Positions 48,361-59,958 of a stretch of 64,000 nt of DNA are shown piece after piece; within the stretch, counting starts at the first letter, position 1; the number at the start of each line of letters is the position of its first letter. The stretch is from positions 5,001-69,000 of the forward strand of contig JAIGNY010003245.1 of the NCBI GenBank assembly GCA_020152595.1, in the 5' to 3' direction. The notes beneath the pieces are model-generated. The model did no database searches, was not told the origin of the DNA, and saw only the letters and a program-made list of their open reading frames with translations. The position numbers and the translations under genes are program-made. Source of the stretch: Chiridota heheva (taxonomy: Eukaryota > Echinodermata > Holothuroidea > Apodida > Chiridotidae).

Positions 48361-48662
48361 AAACTCATGTGGAAATATGTGTTATTGTTTACGTTTGTAC
48401 ATGGTTAGGTTTATCGTTTTCTAAAAGAAAGGTTTTCAATAATTTACTACAAACTTGTGTAAATGTTGTCAAACTTTTCAAATGAGCCTGTTCTGTATCA
48501 CTTGTACTCCGACACCCACCTCCCCCTCCCCCATCTCTCCGTGTCTTAGTTCATGTATTTAAATACAAAATCGCACAAATGTTAAATATATTATTACCAA
48601 AGAACCTTTTTTCTGAGAAAGTGCCCTTTTGAAATCTAAAAATATAATAAGCACCTGGAATG

Positions 48663-48834
48663 TCCAAGGTTGTTGAACCGACGGCACCATTCTGAACCGA
48701 TGGATTAAAATCAGAACCGACGGATTAAAATCTGAATCAACGGATTAAAATCTGAACCGACGGATTAAAATCTGAACCGACGGATTAAAATCTGAACCGA
48801 CGGATTAAAATCTGAACCGACGGATTAAAATATT
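48663..48834. repeat. 20-bp tandem minisatellite (ctgaaccgacggattaaaat)
   Basis: About eight copies of a 20-bp unit; the last five are nearly identical. It is directly followed by a perfect 22-bp palindrome. Confidence 0.93.
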
Positions 48835-48856
48835 GAGGAGGGCGATCGCCCTCCTC
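48835..48856. repeat. Perfect 22-bp palindrome
   Basis: GAGGAGGGCGA followed by its exact reverse complement TCGCCCTCCTC, with no loop. It lies exactly at the end of the 20-bp array. Confidence 0.95.
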
Positions 48857-50231
48857 TCACTAGCCAGTCTGTGGGGTAATACTAATGCTTGCTTAGTGCA
48901 CTAAAAGACTAAGAATGAGCCAGTCAGTTGAATTGTTTCTTTTTCAGTTGCGTATTCAAGAAATTTCACAGAATTCGTCAGGCAACACAATCATGCTTCG
49001 CTGATTTTCAAGTTCTTTTTCAAACACATCAATCTCACTTCCTTTCTTTATCTGAAACCGACTTTTTTTTTGATGAATCTCATTTCTTCCTTTGCGTTAA
49101 AGATCCTTTCATTTTTGAGGTGACTCTGTGGGGGAGGGGAAACTGATTTCACCTTTCCGGCTGGAAGATGAAATTGGGAAATAATTAAAATAAGGAAACA
49201 TGTGGAATATTCATTAGAAGATTTGGTAAACGTTTTGGAAATTTGTGTTACTTTTTAAAACATCTCGGCAGCATTTACCAAAAATGAAAGATAATTGCCG
49301 AAAATGGAAGAAAGTACAACAAATTGAAGAAAATTTTCTGCAAATTGAAGAAAATTGAAAAAAATAAGACAACAAAATTGTTAGCTATTCAGGTACAGAG
49401 TTTTTTAACTACCAAAAGAGGGGTAGAATGGTAAAGTGGAGGCTTTATTCCAGCCCATTTTGACAATAGAAATCCATTGTAAAAAAAAGTAGCTGTTTTC
49501 AATGAAAATCTATTTTTGCTTCATTAAGATTGTAAGGTGCATGAGCAGATGGAAAAAGCATGTTCTTGCATGTTATACCCCATCTCAATGATTAGACAAG
49601 AAATACTTCGAATAATTTAGAAACAGTTAGATTATCAAAGAAATACATCAACATTGTCTTGAATCTGCAATTATAACGTCACACTTCACAGTTTAACTTC
49701 ACCATTTTTAAGTCACGCATCTTTTAAATGCAATAACACCTAAATAGAGGAAGGCTTTAACATGGTTTTGTCGCCATTTTGTTTCTTGAACAGTCCTCTA
49801 TGGAAATGAAATCTTACAGGGATATTCTTGTATGTCGTCTCCATACACTACCTGACTAAAAAAAAAACATGTTGTGCAGTTATAGCTCATAACGTTAGTA
49901 CGTGTGACTGTGTATTACTAGTTCATTGGTCATAAAGTTCGTCTTACATGAAAGGATAAAGAAGACGCAATGATGAAGAAACTAATACAATATCGTATTC
50001 CATTAAGGAGATATTCAAGTTGTCTCACTTGTGCAGGCACAACTAGTGCATGTGGAAAGGCCGTTTTAGAAGGTTGTCGTCTCCATCCTCATATTCCTCA
50101 ATAACTTTTAGGTAGCTTATTTTAGTGTATTTCTTTTGTTTTGTGCCTTAAAAACAATTGAATTGTCAGGAAAATAGTTAAACCAAGCTCTAGTAAAATA
50201 GCTACAAGTTGAAGAAATTCCCTAAAAACAA
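48857..50231. other. No gene seen; partial MITE family A
   Basis: 49935-50110 carries 'gcaatgatgaagaaact' and 'ccattaaggagatattcaag', an arm of family A. 49250-49360 has 'aattgaagaaaattttctgc'-type degenerate units. No exon recognised. Confidence 0.4.
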
Positions 50232-50635
<404 letters not shown>

Positions 50636-50729
50636 GTAGAGATGCGCATTAATACAAATTTGCAAAATACATTATTACAACGCAATTTTGGAAGGAATTT
50701 CTACGAAAAAATACAATTAGTAATACAAA

Positions 50730-51215
50730 TTAATCCAATTTTCTTCAGAATACATTACCAAACTTAACGTGCCAGTTTCTGTTTAGGATTATTCCCCTTT
50801 TCAGAAAACCGAGCCAAACAGATTCAGTTGTATAGGGAGCAACAAGGATGATGTCCGCCCACTGGTCCGAAGTCTCATTTGTCTGAAGGTTCGATAGTCT
50901 GAAATAAAGGCCACTAGTCCGAAGGCCCACTAATCCGAAAGAAAAGGCCAACTAGTCCTAAAGTCCGATGGTTGACTAGTCCGAAGGCCCAGTAGTCCGA
51001 TGGTATCGGGACTTCGGACTATTGGGCCTTCGGACTAGTAAACCTTTGGACTATCGGACCTTCGGACAAGTGGGCCTTTTCTTTCGGACTATGGAACCTT
51101 TGGACTATGGAACCTTTGGACTAATGGGCCTTTGGACCAGTGGGCTGGCACCGCAGGAAATGTGTACTTAAGAAATAGTTATCTTCAAATATATACGGAC
51201 AGATGCGCAATAATA
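50730..51215. repeat. Duplicated unit, copy 2, split by an insertion
   Basis: 50730-50833 ('aatacattaccaaacttaac' to 'gtatagggagcaa') and 51156-51215 ('caggaaatgtgtacttaaga', 'tagttatcttcaaatatat') together equal copy 1 at 50232-50400. The 0.32-kb sequence between them is absent from copy 1, so it is an insertion. Confidence 0.75.
50834..51155. mobile_element. Foldback element of tagtccgaaggcccac subrepeats
   Basis: The left half is made of tandem diverged units like 'actagtccgaaggcccac'; the right half is made of the reverse complement ('gtgggccttcggactagt'). The switch is near 51000-51010 (around 'gatggtatcgggacttcgg'). The whole 0.32 kb can fold into one long stem. It is inserted in copy 2 of the flanking duplication. 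Foldback elements with internally repetitive arms are a known class; no coding sequence here. Confidence 0.8.
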
Positions 51216-52098
51216 GAAAATTGCAATATATCCATCTATTTAGAGTATGTCGTGAATTTTGCTTTCCAAGATTTCCCATATTTTTCCAAAATAGGAACTC
51301 AAAATCTGTCTCAGAAATGCAAATTGAATCATGTGTTTCTCTTTCAGATTTGTGTTATGTACTTCCGGAATATACACACTTGATCTCTTCAAACATACTT
51401 GATGGTTATGTAAATACGAAAGTGTTTGGTTTGCATATAGTCTGTAACAGCCGCCATAAAGTTACTTTAAGTATATGTATACATAGGCTTGTACAGCATT
51501 AGATTCATAACAAACAGGTACACTTCTTTAAATAAGAATACAGAATTCCAAACACTTTTTTCTAAAGATCTGTATTGCTAAAACGAAAATAAAATTTGGA
51601 GAGAATAGTTTTCAAATTTGGAGACAAATGTTTTCGAATAGCTATGGTTGATAAAATAATTTGTTTATTGCGACCTGACATCTACAAAATAGCTGTATAG
51701 TGGCCAATCAATTTTGCTAAATTAAGCAGATCTTATTCCAGGTGAGACTTTGCGTCATCAGTTTGATACCGGTTATCATTCATGTGTATCAAGAAGGTAC
51801 GGTCATTGGTAAGGACAAGATATATAGACAAGTAGGCATATCTGATTTATGTGCCGTACTGCACCAAATTTCGCACATTTCCATTGATTTTTGATAAAAG
51901 ATATTGGTTGATTTGAAGTTAAACGTGAATTTTTCTACAATATCTGGAGATTAAATGGTAAAATTTTCACCAAAATAGATGGACCCATTTATGAGTGTCG
52001 AGCTTTGAAATACCATTTTAGACTTTAATCTTAATAAAAAACGTCTTCCTTTGAATCCCGTTAATTTAATTTCCTGAAAACACAAAAAAAGGAAATAG
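51216..52098. other. No gene seen
   Basis: Unique AT-rich DNA. It lies downstream (minus sense) of the one-TM gene and should include its 3' UTR; no obvious poly(A) signal was pinned down. Confidence 0.35.
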
Positions 52099-53108
52099 CT
52101 AATTTTCGAATTCTTTCATCCTTTCCTTAACTGATTTTTGGAGAAATGTACTTTTTCGTGATTTCGATGATAATTCAGTTTTCTTTGGTAGAACAGCCGG
52201 TGCATGTTTCTTATTCATCTTTTCTTGATCACGGTTATTCGTGTTTTGACTCATAAATATGCTATTCTTGTCAAGTTTTCCCACAAGAGCTTTTGTTACT
52301 TCATTTTCTTTCCTCACATTTATCTTATACCCTGCATTCGGCATATCCATTGGATTATCTTCAACGTGCCCTTTCCACATAGTTTGAGTAGCTTTATTAC
52401 GTGATACATGTTCACTCGTTTTATTTCCATTGGAATCAAATCTGTATTTTTTACTACTCTGTTCGCTATAAATGGAAGTCATTTCCTGTTTGATATTACC
52501 ACCATTATTTTATACATTTTACTCGACATACGAGCCTGTACATCAGTGAGATAATCATTCATCTGTCTATTCTTAGAGGTGCCTGCGATAAGCTCCGATG
52601 GCACTTCGTACCCACTCGTGTCTCTTTTAGAACCTGGTTCGGAGATTGACGAAAAAATTCTCTCTTTAGTGATAATCTTCGCATCTCTCGCACTTTTTGC
52701 TCTTGAAATACTTCTATTTATATTTTGCTTACCAATCTTATCAGCCGTTTCGAGAAGATTTCTGGAAGGAATGGCCGATACAATATTAATTTTATTGACC
52801 GGTATTTCCTCATAGATGGATTCATCTATTATGTCCACTCTGTAGTCGTTAGCGGCGAGCTTGTTTAATTCTTCGTCAGAACTGTCATTAAGTTCAGATG
52901 CACGACAATAATTTTCCTTCTTGAGGTTTGGAGCTTGCAATTTGCATGCATACATTGGCATAGTATCGTGATGAAAATTGCGATCTTTCCCACTGTTGCT
53001 ACTCAATTTCCGCGCACAAAGAAACGCACAAACAAAACTGACGACACCAAATAACCCAAATAGAATATAGGGCGATGGAAGAGTAAACATAACGACATGA
53101 ATATTCAT
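52099..53108 (-). CDS. Single-pass membrane protein with tyrosine-motif tail (LAT/PAG-like architecture), one frameshift
   Basis: Starts at ATG 53108-53106 (MNIHVVMF). Residues about 12-32 form one hydrophobic segment (YILFGLFGVVSFVCAFLCA) directly followed by RK; Cys27 and Cys31 at its cytoplasmic edge could be palmitoylated. The tail is hydrophilic, with tyrosines in SH2-like contexts: YACKL (53), YCRA (67), YRVD (89), YEEI (99), YEVP (167) and YLTDV (186). The first frame stops at 52479 just after KMYKI; the overlapping next frame (from about 52515) continues GGNIKQEMTSIYSEQ and runs to 52099, ending KERMKEFEN, so one indel near 52507-52515 splits a protein of about 340 residues. A TATA-like string lies about 50 bp upstream, and no acceptor AG occurs between it and the ATG. 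A short ectodomain, one TM, juxtamembrane Cys pair and Tyr-rich tail match transmembrane adaptor proteins; homology is not shown. Confidence 0.55.
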
Positions 53109-54139
53109 TAGTTGGACCAACAGGGAATATCAAGTAAGATCACCATGTAAGAATATCAGGTATATATAGAATAATAAAATTAAACTCTTCTTCCTTCAGT
53201 ATTTTCAACGACACAGACACTAGTATTTTTGGTGTATAAAGATTTGAACACTACTTTTTTAGGATGACAACTTTTTCCAAACAAAAATTCTCCAGGATAT
53301 TTCATGTGTCTGTTTATTCCATTTAAATCCAACCGTCCTAATCTTAACATTTCAAAGTACGACATAAAACAAGTATTTCCAATACGTGGAATCATTTTCG
53401 CAAAATCAATACTCAATAAAATATTCTGAAAGTCGCATTAGCTTGCAAAATCATATCACTCAGCATATTTGAAGCAGCGAAGCCTTTGTCATTGAAACAC
53501 TTAAAACAATCGTCGAAAGTGCAAGCTATCATCTCTGTAAAATTTTGGCTGTTGCAACTTTAGATAAGAGTAATACTTTCACATTCCAATGCATTAATTG
53601 CACTATAATTCAAAGCAAGGTACGTGTATACCTGTACATTGGACTTTGCGGTCGTGATATGCAGGTGTGTAGCTTTTCGTTTTGGGGGACTTAAGCCCCT
53701 TAAAATACATCTAATGAAGACATTCACTTCACTAAATTGGTCAATGATTGCAGCTTTTGATTCTGAGTTGTAGATTTTGTTTCAAGCTTCAAGATTGTTG
53801 GCCCTAAATGTTAATCCAAATAGGATTTTTTGTGATTTATGGTTCAAAATTGAAGAACTTTGTGCCAAAATTGAAAATGGTTGATCAGGAATTGAAAATG
53901 ATTTTTACCCAAATTGGAGATTTTTCGGACCGTCCATAATTGAATGTTTTTCTACAAAATTGAACACTGTTGGTCCCTTTATTTCACCGTGACGGGACTG
54001 TTCCGTATGCCACTGGCAGGTAGAGTACTATCCAAGGTTTTTCCTTTACATGAAGCCATGATACAGACAACCTCGATACTCAGATAGTAGATCTGTAAAA
54101 CTTTACGAAGGACGATCATTGTGTCTCTTTCCAGCTAAA
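53109..54139. other. Promoter side of the one-TM gene; no other firm gene
   Basis: 'ctatatata' on the minus strand near 53157-53166 is a TATA-like candidate. A minus-strand frame at 53180-53416 (with GEFLFGKSCHPKKVVFKSLY) has coding-like composition and could be part of a neighbouring gene, but it has no splice support. 53820-53960 shows degenerate 'aaaattgaaaatggttgatc'-like units. Confidence 0.35.
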
Positions 54140-54545
54140 AAAAGCGTTCCAAAAACGTTAAGCGGATCTTGGCTTTTCGTAGATGTAACGTTTTATCAAC
54201 GTCAAAAATCCAGATTTCGTCGTATTACGTTGTTTGGACGTCCAGGGACGTTGTTCTACCGTTGGGAATAAACGTTGCAGAAGCGTTAGAATAAGATGTT
54301 TATAAAAGTCAATTGCAAAACGTTGTATCAATTTAAAGCTGTAAACTCCAGATTTTGTTTTTATACGTTTTTTGGACCTTCAGAGACGTTGTAATGACGT
54401 TGATAAAACGTCAGATACAATGTAAAAATGTGGACTCCAGTTTTTGTTTTTAAAACCTTTGTTAAAACGTCCAGGAACGTTGTTTTAACGTTATATAAAC
54501 GTTGATACAACGTCAACAATTTACGTTGCTTAGACCTTAGAGTAA
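54140..54545. repeat. Degenerate array of about three units of 105-135 bp, rich in AACGTT/ACGTC
   Basis: Units at about 54187, 54320 and 54426 share 'tatcaacgtcaaaaatccag', 'attttgtttttatacgtttt', 'ttggacgtccagggacgttg' and 'taacgttg'. CpG-containing palindromes AACGTT recur at least ten times, which is unusual in this AT-rich window. Confidence 0.65.
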
Positions 54546-57339
54546 GATGATTATTACACGTGTTTGTAAATATTCGCCGACTTTATAATGACGTTTTATG
54601 AACCTGATTGAAATGTTGCCAATAATGAAACGAACTCCAAATAACGATATTCATACGTTGGCTGAGTGTCGTTTCGATGTACATTACATGAATGTGAATA
54701 AACATCTTCGAAACACTGTTAAATTGTTCTTCAGTAAACCTACATGTGCCGATAATTCAAATTTCTAAGCTTTAAAAGATTAAGTTGTATCGGACTAAGC
54801 ATCCAAAGGTTCCCGAAAATTGATAAATCAGAATAAGACTGTAACTTTTCTATTCTCTTAATCATATTGTTTCACCTCTTAAATGCAAAATTTCAAAAAA
54901 TGTACAAAATATGAAAATGTTTTACTTTTCACAAAATATGAAAAAGTATTCTTGAGATTCCGGTTCAGCGCGTACTATTCAAGATCACAGTTACTGCAGT
55001 CACGGATTGCCAGTGGAGTCTCAACAGACTCCCGTGGAGTTGAAAATAAATAAGAACGAATGAATATAATTTTACTCAAGTAATCGTCTAAATGTATATT
55101 TGAAATCAAATTATAGGTATATGGACAAGTAATTCTTGTCTGAAGGAGCATTACATTTTTTGAAATTAAACTCTTAAAATAGCAACAATAAATCTGAGTC
55201 GAAGTTATACTAATATTCAATTTTATGTTCACTATAGCCAACCTCTCCCATTTGAAATATTTGGGGAAAAACCCCCAGAACAAAAGGTTAACATGAGCAT
55301 TTTAAACTTTAAAATTGTAAACTTCCTTGGTCACAAATAAATGATGTTTGGAGCTAACTTGTACATTTCGTACAAAATTAAAGAGTTTTGACCCTTCATC
55401 TGTTAATCTGTAAATTTTTCATTTGTTCTACAATTTTGAATGTAAAAATGGAAGATTTCTGTTCCATATTTGAAGATGTATAGCTCTTAATTGAATATTT
55501 GTGGAGCCAAATTGTACATTTTGTTCCATTAATTGAAGATTTGTTTTCTATGATTTGCCAAAAGCCGTCACCCCGTTTCCCCATAGCAACGTCACTAGCA
55601 TCAGCATATTCAAAATTAAATAAACATCATAACAAAGTAAAAGCTTTGACTAAACCACAATTTTACATAATCGCAGTTAAAAAAAAAAAATGTAACTTCA
55701 TCAATTTAAGCGGCTAATCTTGACAGTTTTTTTTTTTTTTATAACATATCAAGTGGTTTATATAATACTTTTCAAAAAACATTGAATAAGCAAACAGACT
55801 TAAAAATGGGCTGAAAAGTGAATACTCTACGTTTTGTAATGTGCGCGCATGGTGTGTGTTTCAGCACGCCCCGATTTCCACATCAATACATGTATTATTT
55901 TCCAGTGATTTGAGGACTACTTTATAAAGTTGCCGCTCTGAATGAAAAAAAAAAAAAAAGGAAAAACTTGTAGGTCTAAAGATAGAATAGAATAAATGTA
56001 TCATATATATCTATGCATTAAATGTGTACATTGCCGCGCTTCCCCAGTAACTCGAGCTGATATCAAATTATAGTTAGACCAGAACAGTGTTATGCTCCCT
56101 GCTTTAAGACTCACAGTAACAGGCGAATTTTTTGGCACCTAGCAGATCTAACACATTTGGCGGAACTCAAAATTTATTTTTTTGAAGTTTAAATTGAACA
56201 GTAATGTAGGGAAGGTTGCCTCTTTAATTAATAAGTGTCATTTCTAGATGAAATTATTAATGACATTAATTATGAACATTTTTGTAGCGTAGGGCAAGGT
56301 CTACAACATACAAATGCACATATTTTAATAATATTATATTCTCTTTTTTAATTCGCTGGTAAAATTCCTATTTATGATGTTTGGTGCGAGGTGAATGCAG
56401 ATAGAGGAAAACATAAAGACAAATTGAAACAAACAATGAGGGAATTAAACTTTTATTTATTATTATCATTTAGCGCTTTTAGAAAATTTCGCACCGCTAA
56501 TTACGCATTGGGAAATTCGAATTGAAGCGATGGATTGTGGGTAAATATATCTTCCGATCTGATAAGGGATTTGACAAGGGATTTTATCTCCCAAAGTATT
56601 GCAGAGTTCTGACAAGTAATAAGAAATCGTTGAAATGAGAGAAGTAAACAGCACATATACGCTGCCGCAACTTTAAAGGCCGGATATCGTATTAACGTGT
56701 ATAAGGCGTCAAAAAAGTCTGATAAGTGAAATATTTACACAAACAAGCCAATCAATTACCGCAACGGAAATGACGTTCTTTTTGCATCGGCTCTATTGGT
56801 GACTGGTGAAACAAATTTTTTGAGACGAGATTTCATCTATAAGCTATTCCAGCCTGGGGCACAATTGATTCGTTAAAAATATATACAGTGGCGGTACCAG
56901 GACTGTGGTCATGGGAGGAAGAGGGGAAAATTTGTCTCATGAGGATTGGGGAGCGGGGGGGGGGGGGGATGGCGGGAGGAGCCTATAAATCGGATAAAAT
57001 ATGTAACTTTTACGAAATTTTCTGGGTGCAAATGGGGAAAAGCGATCTCGTGAATTTAATACTACGAAGAGATAAAAACTGATAAATTCTTACTTATTAG
57101 GTCAATCGCACGGTAAACCTTTGTCTTGCAAAGACTTTTTATTCCTTCAGTCCTTGCGTCCCTTCAAGATAACACGCTGGTGGCTGCTATCCCACCAAGC
57201 ACCCTCCTCACATATTTCTCTTCCTGGAAGTGTAAACAACTTTATCTGAAAAGGATTATTGTATATGAATATCACCGGTAAAACACACGGATAGAAGGAA
57301 ACACATGTTTTTATTCAAAGGACAAGTTTGGGGCTCAAG
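54546..57339. other. No gene seen; one transposon terminus
   Basis: 56886-56905 ('cagtggcggtaccaggactg') is another CAGTGGCG-type terminus followed by a G-rich stretch (poly(G) at 56955-56969). 56450-56480 ('ttatttattattatcattta' then 'gcgctttt') resembles an inverted LINE tail. Short poly(A) and poly(T) runs lie at 55680 and 55725. Confidence 0.4.
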
Positions 57340-57860
57340 TAAATCCATCTTATATAAAAGAGGACTTCAAAAGAAACAAAATTATAAACAGGTAAAGAAA
57401 GCCTTAACATATCTTGGTCTATTAAAAGCTCTGTCTTATGCTGTAGAAATGACTGGAGAAGTAAGTCTACTATGAAAAGATAGCGTCCTCATCCTCACAT
57501 GTTTAACAATACTTTGAAAGAAAGTTTATCTAAATTTCTTAATCTCTTTGAAATATTTTTCCTCGAATTTTCTTCGGGTGGTTTATTATAAATAACCTTA
57601 CTAGATTCTGTTTTACAACTTTCCTAATACATCCCATGGTTTTAAACCATCAAATTGCTTTGCAAAATATAATAGAATAAATAGCGATTTTGAGGAATCG
57701 GAGGCTATGACATCACGACTGGTCTGATTTCCGTCGTTTCTACACAAATGATACGAAACTTTAAACTTCGATATCTCCTTAATGGAATAAGATTTTTTTT
57801 TAAATGCTTTTTTTACTCTTTTGGTTCCTTTAAAGTTCTCTTTCACATCGGATACACTCC
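57340..57860. mobile_element. MITE family A, third copy
   Basis: The left arm has 'aagaggacttcaaaagaaac' and 'ggtaaagaaagcc'. The right arm has 'gaggaatcggaggctatgac', 'cgatatctccttaatggaat' and 'cctttaaagttctctttcac'. Same order and spacing as 7131-7693, diverged. Confidence 0.7.
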
Positions 57861-59037
57861 AAAAACAATTTGGTGCGCGAAATGACCAAATTCCTTGGTC
57901 ATGGAAAAATTAACCAAAATTTGATCAGATTTTGTGTGTAGATGACCGAAGTACTTGGTTTAAGCAAATAGCTGCTCTCATTGGCCGGACATATAATATG
58001 AATGCATAATGTGTGACCGCAAAGTTCAAACCCTTCTCGATATCGCTGTACCCCACAGAGCAGAGTAAGACATAACATTTCATGAAAAGACGTTAGCAGA
58101 GTGGAAGTTCATTGCCCTAAAAGATACATTTGCTGGTAAGTAATTTCAATTTTAACTGGGTTGCAATGCAAATTCATTTTTCTCAGAATTACTCTTAAAT
58201 TCAACCATCGCAACTCGTAAGTTCCGTACTTCTTGGCATTCTCCATCGTTAGGCTAACATCTAGTATCTAGGATATTTTGTAACACTAGGCTGAACTTGG
58301 CCATAGCCAAACTTTGAAGTTTGGGCTATTTATATTAAACTGTAGAGAATATCCAATGTTTTAGAAATATAACGACCCCTTCGAGGCAATGAATTAGGTA
58401 GACATTGATCTAACCAAGAATATTTTTGACGGAGCTCTAAGATACCTGCAATTATATTAAAATTTATATTCTTTGCAAATTGTAGCGGTTTTGTACTCCC
58501 CCACCGCGTTTTTTGCTGTGTAAAACTTTCGTTCTACACGCTTGTTATGGTCCAGGTTCAGTTAGACCTTTGCTGTTTATTCCATTTGCGGGCCACACGC
58601 TGTTGATCTCATTCCTGACAGCCTGACGGCGGCAGAGGAGAGACAACGCCTCGAGGTCTACGGAGCTGGCCGTTCGTCAGCTAAGTTGCTTCACTGTATC
58701 GTAGTTGTGTCATTTTTCTTTTATTTATGAGTAATTCAAAATCATTTCTGTGTGAAATAAAACTTTCAATCCCATGATAGAGGTAAGATATTCATAATTT
58801 ACTTCAAGTTATATCTTACCTTCCATGCTATACATATGCAATCTTGTCACATTACCTGATTCTAACGCACTTTTAACCGACCACAAAAACGTAGTTACCA
58901 GCCCAGCCCTGACCTCCATGTAACCTCTACTAACCCTCACTTTTGTCAGCTTGTCAGTTGTTTTCACAACATCGCTGGAACTGGTCAAATTTTCTTTGAT
59001 AAATTTAACCTTTTTCTAACAATTTTCTCCTTTGCAG
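57861..59037 (+). other. Candidate 5' exon end and intron
   Basis: TTTGCTG|GTAAGT at 58135/58136 is a consensus donor. TTTTCTCCTTTGCAG|CTTC at 59037/59038 is a strong acceptor with a long pyrimidine tract. The intervening 902 bp would be an intron. The sequence before the donor has short frames only (ATGAAAAGACGTTAG), so exon 1 would be non-coding or end in a small coding piece. An imperfect hairpin (gaggtaagatat ... atatcttacctt) lies at 58781-58823. Confidence 0.35.
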
Positions 59038-59180
59038 CTTCTACCAGGCAGGTTTTCAATTACGCTGCTCTATCTTATCCAGTTCGCCTTTTCAAGTCTT
59101 CTGAAGTAAGACGAGGTAGCTATGGGTCCAGGATTTCTTTGGTCCGACTCACAGGACTTTTCCGTGTAGCCTACACTTAG
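59038..59180 (+). CDS. Candidate coding exon, unknown
   Basis: From the acceptor, two bases and then 46 open codons: STRQVFNYAALSYPVRLFKS, SEVRRGSYGSRISLVRLTGL, FRVAYT and a TAG at 59178. A donor-like GAA|GTAAGA occurs inside at 59106. A following frame (59187-59378) contains CLSCRPLAPGFRCFHC, a C-x2-C-x8-C-x2-C zinc-knuckle-like string. The composition of both is GC-richer than upstream DNA. They may be a host gene or the 5' part of the retroelement to the right. Confidence 0.3.
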
Positions 59181-59916
59181 GATAGAGTGTTTTTGTCTCC
59201 ACCCGTACAAAGGGGTGGCTACTTCGAGAGAGTCCCACTCTCGCGGCGGGTGTTTTTAGGCCTAGAGCACCAAGTGTGCCTGTCTTGTAGACCTCTTGCC
59301 CCTGGGTTTAGGTGTTTTCACTGTTTTTTCCCACGAGGAGATCCTAGCGTTATACTATGCATTGTATTAACATGTTAGGATATCTTCAGTACAAATTTTT
59401 GTTTGCATTAGGCCAATTTATTCAATCGATATTGGCGCATGCGTATTGGGTCGACGTCACCAAAGGGTGTTCGAGAAGTCGGCTTCTTACATCTCCAAGG
59501 AGCTACAGTTGTTACAAGGGAGCCTTTATTTTATGTGACGTTATTAGTACATATCATGTATTCGTTTTTCTCGCATATAATTAAGACAATTTTCAATTTT
59601 CAAGCTTGAATTTTGGGGCGTTGGAGAGACTTGAGGTGGTCTCTCCGACGTCCTCTTTACAGGAGATCTAATCTTTTCTTTTGATCTCCACAGACGCCAA
59701 GTTACTCAGTGGTTTGTGTTTTCCGCGCTACTACTACGCTATTAAAGAATTTACGTTCTGTGCATTTTCTCCGGTTTTTAACAATTTTAAGATATAACTT
59801 TTTCTGATAAAATTGTTCGATGTACTATATTGCTGTGGCTTGCCTCTCTATGTGTGACGAAGGGTCGTAGGTACATCTTCCGTAGGGACGCCTTGGTGTA
59901 AGTGTATATGTATGCA

Positions 59917-59918
<2 letters not shown>
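59181..59918 (+). other. GC-richer transition zone with zinc-knuckle-like frame
   Basis: Base composition changes here from AT-rich to near-balanced. Apart from the C-x2-C-x8-C-x2-C string at about 59264-59325, no motif was recognised. Confidence 0.3.

Positions 59919-59955
<37 letters not shown>
59919..59955. repeat. (TA)n microsatellite, 37 bp
   Basis: Simple uninterrupted TA repeat. Confidence 0.95.
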
Positions 59956-59958
<3 letters not shown>

